Assembly: GCA_024036415.1 (NCBI GenBank)
Contig: JAMWET010001214.1
Coordinates: forward strand, 1 to 64,000
Direction: 5' to 3'
DNA length: 64,000 nt
Origin: Prochilodus magdalenae
Taxonomy: Eukaryota; Chordata; Actinopteri; Characiformes; Prochilodontidae
Shown: one piece after another, positions 44,070 through 56,375 of the stretch
Layout of the letters: each line of letters opens with the position of its first letter
Numbering within the stretch: the first letter of the stretch is position 1
Translations under genes and position numbers: made by a program
Notes under the pieces: model-generated
What the model was told of the DNA's origin: nothing
The model's input: only the letters and a program-made list of their open reading frames with translations
Database searches by the model: none

Positions 44070-45175
44070 ATTGCAATATCTACATTAAGTTATGCATTTA
44101 ACTTAATGGAAAACTGTAGAACAGACTCAGTATATACCACAATACCTACATTTAGAGTTATACACTCAACCTAATGAGAAACTGTAGAACAGACTCAGTA
44201 TATACCACAATACCTACATTTAGAGTTATACATTCAACCTAATGAGAAACTGCAGAACAGACTCAGTATATACCACAATACCTACATTTAGAGTTATACA
44301 CTCAACCTAATGAGAAACTGTAGAAACATACTCAGTACTATACCACAATACCCTACATTTATAAGTTATACACTCAACCTAATGAGAAATGTCGAACAGA
44401 CTTTGATTAGTTTATATCAGTACCTACATTTAGAGTTATACACTCAACCTAATGAGAAACTGTAGAACAGACTCAGTATATACCACAATACCTACATTTA
44501 GAGTTATACACTCAACCTAATGAGAAAATGTAGAACAGACTTAGTTTATATATCAGTACCTACATTTAGAGTTATACACTCAACCTAATGAGAAACTGTA
44601 GAACAGACTCAGTATATACCACAATACCTACATTTAGAGTTATACACTCAACCTAATGAGAAACTGTAGAACAGGCTAAGTATATACCACAATACCTACA
44701 TTTAGAGTCATACATTAAACCTAATGAGAAAATGTAGAACAGACTCAGTATATACCACAATACCTACATTTAGAGTCATACATTAAACCTAATGAGAAAA
44801 TGTAGAACAGACTCAGTATATACCACAATACCTACATTTAGAGTTATACACTCACCCTAATGAGAAACTGTAGAACAGACTCAGTATATACCACAATACC
44901 TACATTTAGAGTTATACATTCAACCTAATGAGAAATTGTGGAACAGACTCAGTATATACCACAATACCTACATTTAGAGTTATACACTCAACCTAATGAG
45001 AAACTGTAGAACAGACTCAGTATATACCACAATACCTACATTTAGAGTTATACATTCAACCTAATGAGAAATTGTGGAACAGACTCAGTATATACCACAA
45101 TACCTACATTTAGAGTTATACACTCAACCTAATGAGAAACTGTAGAACAGACATTTCGAGACAGTTATACATTCA
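44070..45175. repeat. 68-bp minisatellite array (M4)
   Basis: Sixteen units of about 68 bp: gagttatacactcaacctaa, tgagaaactgtagaacagac, tcagtatataccacaatacc, tacattta. Most units are near-identical. Variants include cattaaacc and agtttatatatcag forms. The unit at about 44,325-44,425 is aberrant, with several single-base insertions (ctcagtactataccac; ataccctacatttataag). No relationship to the other arrays. Confidence 0.95.
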
Positions 45176-46259
45176 ACAGATTTGATCACAATGCCAGTTT
45201 TCAGAGCCTGCTGTTCATTCGATCTAATGAAAAACTGTAGTTCAGTTTTTGTCTGCTGGGAGTCACATAGCATATTCTATTGAAATGAAACCACTTGACT
45301 GGTTGTTTAGAGTAGCTACATCATGTTTCCAGATTAAAATGACCTTGGACTGGGAAGTATGTTCTATAAATGAAATAAATAAATAAATACATACATACAT
45401 ACATAAACACACTACATAGCTGTTTTGTAGTTAACAGAGCATGTGAGTGGAGCAGCAGCAATATTCTAGATAGAGAAGGATGAATGAAACATGCTCCGTA
45501 ATCTGTGTTAGTTATGACATTTACAAAATGAATATGATTAATGGGAGTCATCTGTGGCAGCAGGGAAATCTACTTTTGACCACCGAATGCAGATGAGGTG
45601 CGACCTGCGGGTCAGGACTGATCTGGGGGGCCTTATGGGTTCGGGATTCCTGCTACATGGTTTTTGATGGGCAACCAGACGTTGTGGTGTATGCCCTGTA
45701 ACTATTGGCCAGCCTCATTTCACAGGAATGGTTGTAGCGATGATGGAACTCTGCTGAGCAAAGGCGTGCCTATGAGGAGGTGATTTCGGAGCGCGGAGAT
45801 GAGAAAAAAAATGGCAGCTCCTCAGAGGAGCAGGCCTGGCACTGGCAATTGATTTTCTCTTAGATGCGGACTAGAAGACATTTTGTCTCGGATGTTGTGT
45901 AGAGCTGAAAATATCACCCACAGAAATGTGTTCCACAATAACAGCAGCCAGAAACAGCTCAGCATCTTACCCAATCAAATCGCTTAATTAACACTGATTA
46001 TGAGGATAATTACATCATATATATATAATTACATCAAAGCAAGGATTGGGCTTATTGCTGTCCTCCAATTGGGCACGCTTACATTCTGATACATGCTATT
46101 GTGTTGGTGGTATCCTTTGCAATGGAGGTATGTCTCAGAGAAGAGTTAGAAAGCACTTGGAAGAGCAGTTGGAAGAGTTCGGGGCCGGGGATTGTAGGGC
46201 TCCGGGAAGCAGGATGGTTGTATCAGCGTGTTGCACGTCATACCAACCATGAAGATATT
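45176..46259. other. unique stretch with short tetranucleotide run
   Basis: A run of aaataaat then catacata lies at about 45,373-45,404. The part 45,560-46,010 is repeat-free and conserved-element-like by appearance (gcgacctgcgggtcaggact, gcactggcaattgattttct). No gene recognised. Confidence 0.3.
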
Positions 46260-46545
46260 ACTATAGCACGCTAGACGAAGGCACGCACCAGCAACATGAA
46301 GCATGTGGGAGGCCTTCACAAACCACAGACGGCAGGGACGGTTGCCATTGAGACGACTGCCCTTAACACCACGTCAGTATCACCAAAGACTGCAATGATG
46401 CAGTGCTAAACTGCATTGTTTAGTGACGAGTCTTGCTTTCTGTGTGTGGAGGCACCGGGGTCAGCGCCAAAATGATTGGTTTGTTCGTCCAGAAGGCCTG
46501 GTGTCATCAGCATTCCTATAAAACCTCCACGAGCACTGTGACTGG
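46260..46545 (+). mobile_element. Tc1-like relic, family A copy A4
   Basis: gacgactgcccttaacacca, cgtcagtatcaccaaagact, tgacgagtcttgctttctgt, gtggaggcaccggggtcagc and ccagaaggcctggtgtcatc are in the order of family A. Ends are missing and family D copy D3 follows directly. Confidence 0.6.
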
Positions 46546-46975
46546 ATTTGGTGTGAACTGGACATGTTTCTAGATGTAGGCCACAGCAATGTTCAGGCAC
46601 ATTTGAATCAAATAATTGTTGGTGGATGCCTTTCCTGGCACAATTCCAAGAAGAATTCCCTGTAGACTGGGATTGTAGCCACTGCTGGTAGACCTGTATG
46701 ACCGTACGCTTCCATACACCAGCAGATTCAGCTACTTCCTCCACACTATGGTCTTTGGCCATGCCCAAATGCAGTCACTCCTTTTAGCCAATCATTAACA
46801 TCTGCTTTGGAGCCATTTTCCACACATGGAGCGACATTTACTGCACAATACTACATCTACAAGTGAATCCTGTCACTTACAGGTCACTGCAGGTATTGAT
46901 AGCCAGATCATCCTCATGTAGCGCCATCTGCAGGAGCCTGATGTTACTACTACCTTAAACATGCAATGGGACGCT
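46546..46975 (-). mobile_element. Tc1-like relic, family D copy D3
   Basis: The minus-strand 120-codon frame (46,406-46,768) begins GMAKDHSVEEVAESAGVWKR and continues TVIQVYQQWLQSQS. This has the look of the N-terminal helix-turn-helix of a Tc1-type transposase (expected ...G.S...A...GVS..TV..VY..W). After that the frame decays. The terminal part ctgcaggagcctgatgttac, then tactacc, matches D2 and D4. Confidence 0.7.
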
Positions 46976-47658
<683 letters not shown>

Positions 47659-48494
47659 TATTCTTTTGACAGCAATGATATATAAAGTATTTGCTGTATA
47701 TATAAATATTTAGCTGCTTTTTTAGTTCTACATTTACAGATTGGCCAAAATAGCTGTTTAGTTTAGACATTAAGTAAATGAAAGGTAGTCTCTGGCTCTC
47801 TATATGATCTATATTCTATATAACTCTATATAAACAGAGCACACGTTATCATATCCTATTTTTTACCCACCACTGAAATGATCTCTTAATTATTTTAGTA
47901 TACTCATCACGTTATCTGAGCACCTCCAGTTCAATTCCATTAAACTGGCACGGACAAGGACATTTTCATTTTCAAGTACCCAATGAAAGCTCCGGAACAA
48001 TTTTGGTGAATGGTTTTGTAGAGGGTTTTAGTGGAATTCCCCCATTACTGAGGCTCATTTGATGTGGGAAAGAGAAAATTGAGACAACGAAGCCTCTTCC
48101 ATAAAGGAGTTATTCACTAACTGCTCTCATTTAGCTCTCTTAGCTCTCACAGGCACCATTCATGGGGTCAAGAGCGGCTAGGCTAGGTAGACTGAGCTCA
48201 GAGGAGAGGTTTTTACTGGCAGATGCTTAAACACCAGCTGAGAGGGATAGTCAGCATCAAAAAAGGGAGACAGATGTTTGCACATTTATTGAAATGGTGA
48301 AGTGGCTCGGAGTGCGTGTGAGTTTATGCCTTCTGATGGCTGATGTGTCGGGCGGCTAATGACTCAGCAAGGGCATCCGTACCTGACTGCTGAGTGTTTC
48401 TTGTGATACGAATTGAAAATCATACAGAAGGGTGTCTAATTTTAGCAGGACATTAATGAAGACAGCGTAAACTCACCAGACAAAACAATGAGCA
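47659..48494. other. unique stretch (conserved-element candidate 47.93-48.44 kb)
   Basis: No gene. 47,930-48,440 is repeat-free with words such as gaattcccccattactgagg, aaaggagttattcactaact and gggcggctaatgactcagca (including an AP-1-like TGACTCA). By appearance it could be a conserved non-coding element. Confidence 0.25.
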
Positions 48495-48915
48495 CCCATG
48501 TGGTAGTAACTTCAGGGTCCTGCAGATGGCACTGAATAGATGATGGGGCTAGAAGTTCCTGCAGGATGTGAGTGATGGGATTCATAGATTGAGAAGAGGT
48601 GCTACAGTGCAGGGAATGTCTCGTTCCATGTGTGGGAAATGGCTCCAGAGCAGATGTTAATGGAGGGACTGCATTTGGGTGTGGCCAAAGACCATAGTGT
48701 GAAGGAAGTAGCTGAATCTGCAGGTGTATGGAAGTGTACGGACATATGGGTCTATCAGCATTGGCACAAATCCCAAGTCCCAGGGAAATTTGGCCCAGCT
48801 GCACAATTCTTTGATGTAACAGTGTCTAAACATTAATCTGGCCTACATCCAGAAACCTGTCCAGTGTACACACATCCTGCCAAAATCAAACACAGCTGTT
48901 ATTCGTGCCTGTGGA
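48495..48915 (+). mobile_element. Tc1-like relic, family D copy D4
   Basis: Starts gtagtaacttcagggtcctg and reads LGVAKDHSVKEVAESAGVWK, then DIWVYQHW, in plus orientation, the same helix-turn-helix-like start as D3. After about 45 residues the frame loses similarity. The 3' part (cattaatctggcctacatcc, agaaacctgtccag) matches D3. Confidence 0.7.
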
Positions 48916-49195
48916 GGTGTTTAGTCCTTCAGTCACAGGTTACTATGCTTAACAATCTACAGACATTAATAAAAAATCTGTTTGTAAGAAAAACAAAGAA
49001 CAAAGTAAGAAGACGCGAAGGGAAACAGAAGTGGCGGCTGTCATTATCGACACTCGGCTTTGGTTTCTAACCTGGTCTAGCATTCATGCTTCATTACTTA
49101 CATCATCTTATGTACATGGGTTTTCAAGAATGTAAAAATTCCATACTGTTAATCGTACTACAACTCAGCTCGGGAAAGTGTGCAGGATGATTAGG

Positions 49196-49784
49196 AAGGG
49201 TTGATGGGGACAAGGAAACTGTAAAACAACCTGGTTTTAGACGCACACAATATCATTTATTAGTATGGTGTAGGGCCTCCTGTTTGCGGCCAATATACGC
49301 AGTAGTCAGTTAGTCTTGGGAATGACATGTACAAGTCCTGTCCACAGTGGTCAGATGAGTTTAAGCCATTTCTTCTCTTGCAGGGATAGTGGCCAGGTTC
49401 ACTACGTGATGCTGGTGGAGTGTCGTCCTTCTTCGGTGGTATGACTGACATTACCCTGGATACCGTGGCTCTTGATACATCCACAAAGACTAGTGCTGTC
49501 TGGTCTACAGATGCGGCGCTCAGCAAGACGTGTGCACCAACAGTCAACGTGCCTCTTTTGAACTCTGGTATGTCACCCATAATGTTGTGTGACATGTTTG
49601 CAGTATTTGAGCAGAAACTGTGCTACTTACCTACGCTAAACTGAAACCTTCACATCGTGCTCTTACTGGTGCAATGTGCAGCTTAATGAAAAGATTGGCA
49701 CCAGGCTGGTCCAATTTAGCCATGTCTGACCTCCCACACTAAAATGACAGGTACGGTTTCAGTTTCATTTAGTCCAACCCCCTG
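49196..49784 (-). mobile_element. Tc1-like MITE, family B copy B4, with scattered insertions
   Basis: Clearly family B along its length but about 55 bp longer than the 531-534 bp siblings, because of many 1-4 nt insertions (for example ggccaatatacgcagtagtc, gtcctgtccacagtgg, tgctacttacctacgctaaa). The minus strand still shows MGDIPEFKRG, SRATVSRVMS and GGPTPY. Substitutions are few compared with insertions, an unusual decay pattern. See findings. Confidence 0.85.
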
Positions 49785-50531
49785 TACAGCCACTTGCCAA
49801 AAGTCTGTTTGGGTTCATGCGTTCCTGTAGTGTGATAACCCCGGGAGCGCCTGGACGCGGAGGACGCAAAGCCATAAGTGTCGAGGTGTAGTTTGGCAGT
49901 TACTTCCTCCATTGAAAATAAGTATTTAGCCTCCTCCAGCCACAGGGTTATGGTTGATGGCTGTGGTTCAAGCCATGGCATTGTAATCATTTATCTTGCT
50001 GCCAGCAGGAGAATGTGTCTCCAAACTCCTTCAGGAATTATCCCTATAATATACACCAGTGGGTCCAGAGCTAAACCAGTCTTTATAATGGCCAGGCCTG
50101 TGGATAATTAAGCAAGTTCCTTACACAATATTGTTTTTAGCTTTGGGCAGTCCTAGGAAGATACGAGCGGTGGTCTTTTATCTGACCACAATCCCTTCAG
50201 TTTTGCTTTGGGCATCCACAGCGTGGTCTTATCTGCAATCCTTCAGCCCGCTCTTGTTTTTATCAAATTTAGGTAGGACACAGAGTGTTTCAAAACGTCT
50301 CACTCTCAGTTTCCATTCAAATTCTTTCCACTACTGGCCTGTGTTTTAAAGTGGGAACTCAGACCACATCCCCGTCCCTCATGGCCACATGGTGAGCAGC
50401 CAGAGCCCGTTGTTCTGAAGTAAATAGCCATTTCTGAATCTATATGTCGCCAAATATGTCACACATACATGGAATATGTCTTGGTGAGAACCCGCACATA
50501 TGACATGTAATAAGCAAACACATCGCTAACA
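49785..50531. other. unique stretch (conserved-element candidate)
   Basis: Repeat-free. Words such as ggcattgtaatcatttatct, ataattaagcaagttcctta and ttccattcaaattctttcca. No coding signal beyond short frames. Candidate conserved non-coding element by appearance only. Confidence 0.25.
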
Positions 50532-52806
50532 AGTATTACACTTACTGAGTTACTGTACACCAGCACACTACTTTCAGCACACTAACACATTACACTTACT
50601 GAGTTACTGTACACCAACACACTACTTACAGCACACTAACGCATTACACTTACTGAGTTACTGTACCCCAACACACTACTTACAGTTAGCACACTAACAC
50701 ATACATTAAACACTTACTGAGTTACTGCTACACCAACACACTACTTACAGTTACACTAACACATTACACTTACTGAGTTAACTGTACACCAACACTCTAC
50801 TTACAGTGCACACTAACACATTACACTTACTGAGTTACTGTCCACCAACACACTACTTACAGTACACTAACACACATTACACTTACTGAGTTAGTGTACA
50901 CCAACACTCTTACTTACAGTACACTAAAACGCATATTACACTTACTGAGTTACTGTACACCAACAACACTACTTACCAGTACACTAACGCATTACACTTA
51001 CTGAGTTACTGTACACCGACACACTACTTACAGTACACTAACACATTACACTTACTGAGTTACTGTACACCAACACACTACTTACAGTACACTAACGCAT
51101 TACACTTACTGAGTTACTGTACACCAACACACTACTTACAGTACACTAACACATTACACTTACTGAGTTACTGTACACCAACACACTACTTACACTACAC
51201 TAACACATTACACTTACTGAGTTACTGTACAACAACACACTACTTACAGTACACTAACACATTACACTTACTAGTTACTGTACACCAACACACTACTTAC
51301 ACTACACTAACTCGTTACACTTACTGAGTTACTGTACACCAACACTCTACTTACAGCACACTAACACATTACACTTACTGAGTTACTGTACACCAACACA
51401 CTACTTACAGCACACTAACACATGACACTTACTGAGTTACTGTACAACAACACACTACTTACAGTACACTAACACATTACACTTACTAGTTACTGTACAC
51501 CAACACACTACTTACAGTACACTAACACATTATATTACTGAGTTACTGTACCCCAGCACACTACTTACAGTACACTAACACATTATATTACTAAGTTACT
51601 GTACCCCAACACACTACTTACAGTACACTAACACATTACACTTACCGAGTTACTGTACACCAACACACTACTTACAGTACACTAACACATTACACTTACT
51701 GAGCCACTGTACACCAACACGCTACTTACACTACACTAACACATTATATTACTGAGTTACTGTACACCAACACACTACTTACAGTACACTAACACATTAT
51801 ATTACTGAGTTACTGTACCCCAACACACTACTTACAGTACACTAACACATTACACTTACTAGTTACTGTACACCAACACACTACTTACACTACACTAACT
51901 CGTTACACTTACTGAGTTACTGTACACCAACACTCTACTTACAGCACACTAACACATTACACTTACTGAGTTACTGTACACCAACACACTACTTACAGCA
52001 CACTAACACATGACACTTACTGAGTTACTGTACAACAACACACTACTTACAGTACACTAACACATTACACTTACTAGTTACTGTACACCAACACACTACT
52101 TACAGTACACTAACACATTATATTACTGAGTTACTGTACCCCAGCACACTACTTACAGTACACTAACACATTATATTACTAAGTTACTGTACCCCAACAC
52201 ACTACTTACAGTACACTAACACATTACACTTACCGAGTTACTGTACACCAACACACTACTTACAGTACACTAACACATTACACTTACTGAGCCACTGTAC
52301 ACCAACACGCTACTTACACTACACTAACACATTATATTACTGAGTTACTGTACACCAACACACTACTTACAGTACACTAACACATTATATTACTGAGTTA
52401 CTGTACCCCAACACACTACTTACAGTACACTAACACATTATATTACTGAGTTACTGTACCCCAACACACTACTTACAGTACACTAACACATTACACTTAC
52501 CGAGTTACTGTATTCCAACACACTGCTTACAGTACACTAACACATTACACTTACCGAGTCACTGTACACCAACACACTACTTACAGTACACTAACACATT
52601 ACACTTACTGAGTCACTGTACACCAACACGCTACTTACACTACACTAACACATTACACTTACTGAGTCACTGTACACCAACACACTACTTAAAGCACTAA
52701 CGCATTACACTTACTGAGTTACTGTACACCAACACGCTACTTACACTACACTAGCACATTACACTTACTGAGTCACTGTACACCAACACACTCCCTAAAG
52801 TACACT
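50532..52806. repeat. 54-bp minisatellite array (M5)
   Basis: About 41 units of about 54 bp: acattacacttactgagtta, ctgtacaccaacacactact, tacagtacactaac. Variants (ctcgttacac, ccccagcacac, acattatattactgag, gagccactg) mark individual units. A block from about 51,234 to 51,853 recurs without visible differences 588 bp further on. Units at 50,680-50,990 contain many single-base insertions. There are no long spacers, so it is not CRISPR-like. Confidence 0.95.
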
Positions 52807-53279
52807 ACCTGGTTATACAAAAATATCACGAGGTATCCAGTTTGCCTAACAAAAATCAAAAAACGTTGGGGTGAGTCGAGTTGAGTCGCTACCATGCGGG
52901 TGGAAAGCGGCTTTAATGCAGTTAATAAGCTAAACTCACATTATGTAGTTATGTAGTTATGTACACCTGGTGCTTTATTTACTAGATGCAATCTGAGGGG
53001 GAAACAGAGGTGAAAGTAAAGAGTGAGACATGAGACTCCATTAATCACAGTAATAAAAACCTGGGTACGCTGTGAGTAGGAGGCGATTAGCTCTCTCTGA
53101 GGAGATCCACCACATGTGGATTCCACTGTGTGCCTTAGTCGAGGCCTGAAAACATTTAAAACAGCCGATATAATAATATCCGCTCTCTCGGCCAACCTGT
53201 AAATATGCACTGGAGTGCAGTGGAATTGACTGTTAGTCTACCAGGAAAACAAAGCTATTCCTTCTTTTTAACGTGCACT
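52807..53279. other. non-coding stretch
   Basis: At about 52,870-52,920 gagtcgagttgagtcgctac and gtggaaagcggcttta resemble a known fish repeat end (gtcgag repeats followed by gtggaaaagcg). The rest is unique, with an inverted pair gatccaccacatgtggattc at 53,104-53,123. Confidence 0.35.
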
Positions 53280-53535
53280 TTTTACGTGATTTTTTACGAG
53301 AAAATGGAACTCCTAACAACCACCTGAAAGACCTGGAAGACCACCAAACCTGTCCCCTTCAGATGATAAAGCACCTAAGTCTTTTAAATTTAAGAGCGAG
53401 GAGTTCATCGAGCTTCACTCTGGCATCAGATCTGAGAACATCCACAGGTGTTTCAGTTCGGCCTTCCACCGTGAGAAGACAATTCAATGCTATGGGAGTG
53501 AAAGGCAGTTATGACAAGCCCAGGAACCACTGATA
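53280..53535 (+). pseudogene. Tc1 transposase HTH fragment
   Basis: The plus frame encodes LRARSSSSFTLASDLRTSTG, then VSVRPSTVRRQFNAMGVKGS and YDKPRN. This matches the second helix-turn-helix of Tc1-type transposase DNA-binding domains (pattern ...S.R.LA.DL..STGV.VS..TVRR.L...GL.G...). It ends before the catalytic domain, and no terminal repeats were seen beside it. It probably belongs to a different Tc1 family from A, B or D. Confidence 0.65.
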
Positions 53536-53637
53536 TAAACAACCAAACTGTCTAATTCATTCCTCCTTCTCCTGACTATAACATACACACCTGACGTGAG
53601 ACATGAGCATGAGATAAATAAAATATGCTCCTAAATC

Positions 53638-54325
53638 TACACTCATCATTAAAAGAACAGTTGACAGCCATATTGCTGACTGACTCAACAGCCATGATGC
53701 TGGACATCCAGCGAGCAGTGATGCCCTGCATGAGTCATCTTGCACCATTGGCAGACGGCTGCACGACACAGGACTACATGCACAGACTGTTACGATGACT
53801 GCCCTTAACACCACGTCAACGTCACCAAAGACTGCGATGGTGTGATGCCAGACTGTCACGGAGTGACCCGGAATGGCAGCAGCTCATCTTCACGAGTCCT
53901 GCTTTTGTCTTTATGGAGATGCCCAATGAATGCATGTGTGGAGGCACCGTGGTCAGCACCAAGATGAATGGTTTGTTGTTACACGTCACATGTCCAGAAG
54001 GCCTGGTCTCACTCCACCTCCACCCCTACTGCACCATCTGCAGGAACAGTGTGAGGATATTCAAGCTGCATGGGATGGATTATCACAGGACGCCATTGGT
54101 AACCTCTACAACTCCAAAATGCTAAGACGTCTGGCATGTTGGGTTAGCAAAGATGGCGGCCCAATGCCATACTGAGAGACAGACTTCTGTATGTGTAGCT
54201 CAATAGATATTGATCATATCATGTCTAAATGTATCATCAGTTATTGATCCTGGTGACCTTTATCTTCCCTCCCAACAGCACTGCAATCCCACACCTCCTT
54301 CTGGGTGCACCTTCTGATGAGTATA
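53638..54325 (+). mobile_element. Tc1-like relic, family A copy A5 (both ends present)
   Basis: Begins tacactcatcattaaaagaa and ends cttctgatgagtata (54,311-54,325), short inverted ends of the A family. The interior has lost most catalytic coding sequence, but the C-terminus SQDAIGNLYNSKMLRRLACW, then VSKDGGPMPY and stop (54,175), matches the Tc1 ending. The best reference copy for family A in this window. The short frames are shifted against each other, so it is inactive. Confidence 0.75.
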
Positions 54326-54884
54326 GGTAAGCGCTAGCAGAAAGGTAGGCCTAGTTCTTACTGGCGTCTGTGTGTCACTGTTACATACATCATTATATGC
54401 AGTTATATACGTATTATTTTCCATTTATCCGTCTATATTACTAATTCTCCTGCACCGTTTCAGTTATAAAGTGCCTTTCTTCCCGCCAGCCCTTAATAAC
54501 AGTGATTTAATCCCCTTTCTCTTTTTGTAAAGGGCTCTAAATGAGGGAACATATTTAATTACTGTTCACTCATGCAAATCAAACTGCCCGTAGCACCTTC
54601 AAGTCAAAACGCTCTAATTCTTTATTTAAACAGAGCTGCTAACCCAGATCGCAGCCAGCCACTGTAGCTCATCAGGATTTTATGAACAGAAAAGCAAACC
54701 AGAAAAAAATCATAAACGCAGATGAATCCGTCTCTTTATGTACTCGTGCTCGTCCCTCGGTTTTACCGGAGGTTTCCTCCTCCGTCATTTTTATTTGGCC
54801 TAGGGCTTCTCCATTGCTCCTTGCCCTCAGTGATGGAGAGAGCCTGGTTCGGTTGCTCTGTTTGCTGTTCTCGGACGTCAGGTA
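54326..54884. other. unique stretch (conserved-element candidate)
   Basis: Repeat-free. Includes an octamer-like catgcaaatcaaac at about 54,571 and long AT words (aatatttaattactg, aaaatcataaacgcag). Two overlapping 80-83 codon frames near 54,682-54,964 have no domain. Candidate regulatory element by appearance only. Confidence 0.25.
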
Positions 54885-55043
54885 CAGCGATAAGGTCCGT
54901 CCTTGCTTACGTTACATGCACAGCCGAGTATGAATTAATCGCATGTCTCATGGTACAAACCTAAGCACCCAGTTTTACTCCTGTCCGTTGATTCCTTCTG
55001 GGTTTGTTGTGCAGCTATTCATTGATGATGAGTGTATATACTG
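54885..55043 (-). mobile_element. Tc1-like relic, family A 5' fragment A6
   Basis: caggtacagcgataaggtcc, gcatgtctcatggtacaaac, gttgattccttctgggt and gatgatgagtgtata match the 5' end of A2 in the same minus orientation. Only about 155 bp remains. MITE B5 starts about 10-15 bp to its right. Confidence 0.65.
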
Positions 55044-55053
55044 TATCATATGA

Positions 55054-55586
55054 CATGGGTTGGACAATGAAACTGAAACACCTGGTTTTAGACCACAATC
55101 ATTTATTAGTATGGTGTAGGGCCTCCTTTTGCGGCCAATACAGCGTCAGTTGGTCTTGGGAATGACATATACTGCGTCCTGCACAGTGGTCAGAGGGAGT
55201 TTAAGCCATTCTTCTTGCAGGATAGTGGCCAGGTCACTACGTGATGCTGGTGGAGGTTTGTCCTTCTTGGTGGTATGCTGACATTACCCTGGATACCGTG
55301 GCTCTTGATACATCACAAAGACTTGCTGTCTTGGTCACAGATGCGCCAGCAAGACGTGCACCAACAGTCTGTCCTCTTTTGAACTCTGGTATGTCACCCA
55401 TAATGTTGTGTGCATTGCAGTATTTTGAGCAGAACTGTGCTCTTACCTGCTAACTGAACCTTCACACTCTGCTCTTACTGGTGCAATGTGCAGTTAATGA
55501 AGATTGGCTACCAGGCTGGTCCAATTTAGCCATGAGACCTCCCACACTAAAATGACAGGTGTTTCAGTTTCATTGTCCAACCCCTG
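55054..55586 (-). mobile_element. Tc1-like MITE, family B copy B5
   Basis: Full-length, with left end catgggttggacaatgaaac (one substitution) and right end ...tcattgtccaacccctg, followed by TA. The interior is nearly identical to B3. The minus strand carries the HTH/C-terminal fusion relic. 533 bp. Confidence 0.9.
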
Positions 55587-55588
55587 TA

Positions 55589-56302
55589 CATCATATCAAT
55601 AACGAGAAACTAGACTTAAGGTATTTTGCAGTGCAGATGTACATCCGTGTGGATAAAGGCTGGTTGTAGTTATAAAGGCTGGTCTATGCGGTATTTGTTG
55701 TCAGGCTGTAGAGTGACAGTAATATACTTTAGCGCTGACGGAGGTCGCCTTCCTAACAGCAGGACACATCATGTTTGTGCAGACGTATTATTTACTTATT
55801 ATATACTGGAGAAAGCAGCTGCCATGTCATGCTGTAGCCACTGTACCACGAGTGAGATGATTGTTACCTGTTCCTGCACTATAATAAACCAAACAAACAT
55901 AGCAGTCATGAAATGACAGACCACCAACCCCCAATCCATCTTAGATGGAAACCAACTGGCTGCTTCACTGGAAACCCCTTCACTGTAGCTCCACCTGGTT
56001 GATGTATAGACAGAGGCTTTTATTATATCCTCATATATGAAGAGAGTATTACAGGGATAACAAGCACTGAGAGTCTGTAGCATGCAGTTTGGGCCAGCCC
56101 TGATAAAGAAGGGGTGGGGGTGGGGGAACACAAAGTGAGCTAGTGCTCCTGTGAGAGCTGATAGAGCTACACCCCCTACACGCACTCACATTGGAGGAGT
56201 CGGTGTGGATGTAATTGCTGATTAAAGGTCCGAGCACGTTTGAGGCAGCGCAGAGGGTCCTTTAGCTCGGTTCCTCTGTGAATATGTAAGAGGAGGGCTT
56301 CT
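55589..56302. other. non-coding stretch
   Basis: No gene recognised. Open frames at 55,626-55,916 (plus) and 55,799-56,185 (minus) overlap and show no domain. Confidence 0.4.
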
Positions 56303-56310
56303 TTCAGCTC

Positions 56311-56311
56311 A

Positions 56312-56375
<64 letters not shown>

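Noticed and set aside
50532..52806. CRISPR-like array of regular repeats
   Set aside because: Units are contiguous, without unique spacers, the genome is a vertebrate one and no cas genes are present. It is a minisatellite. The same holds for the arrays at 6.6, 20.6, 28.3 and 44 kb.
53104..53123. palindrome gatccaccacatgtggattc as an operator-like site
   Set aside because: A single imperfect palindrome in non-coding vertebrate DNA, with no gene context and no second copy.
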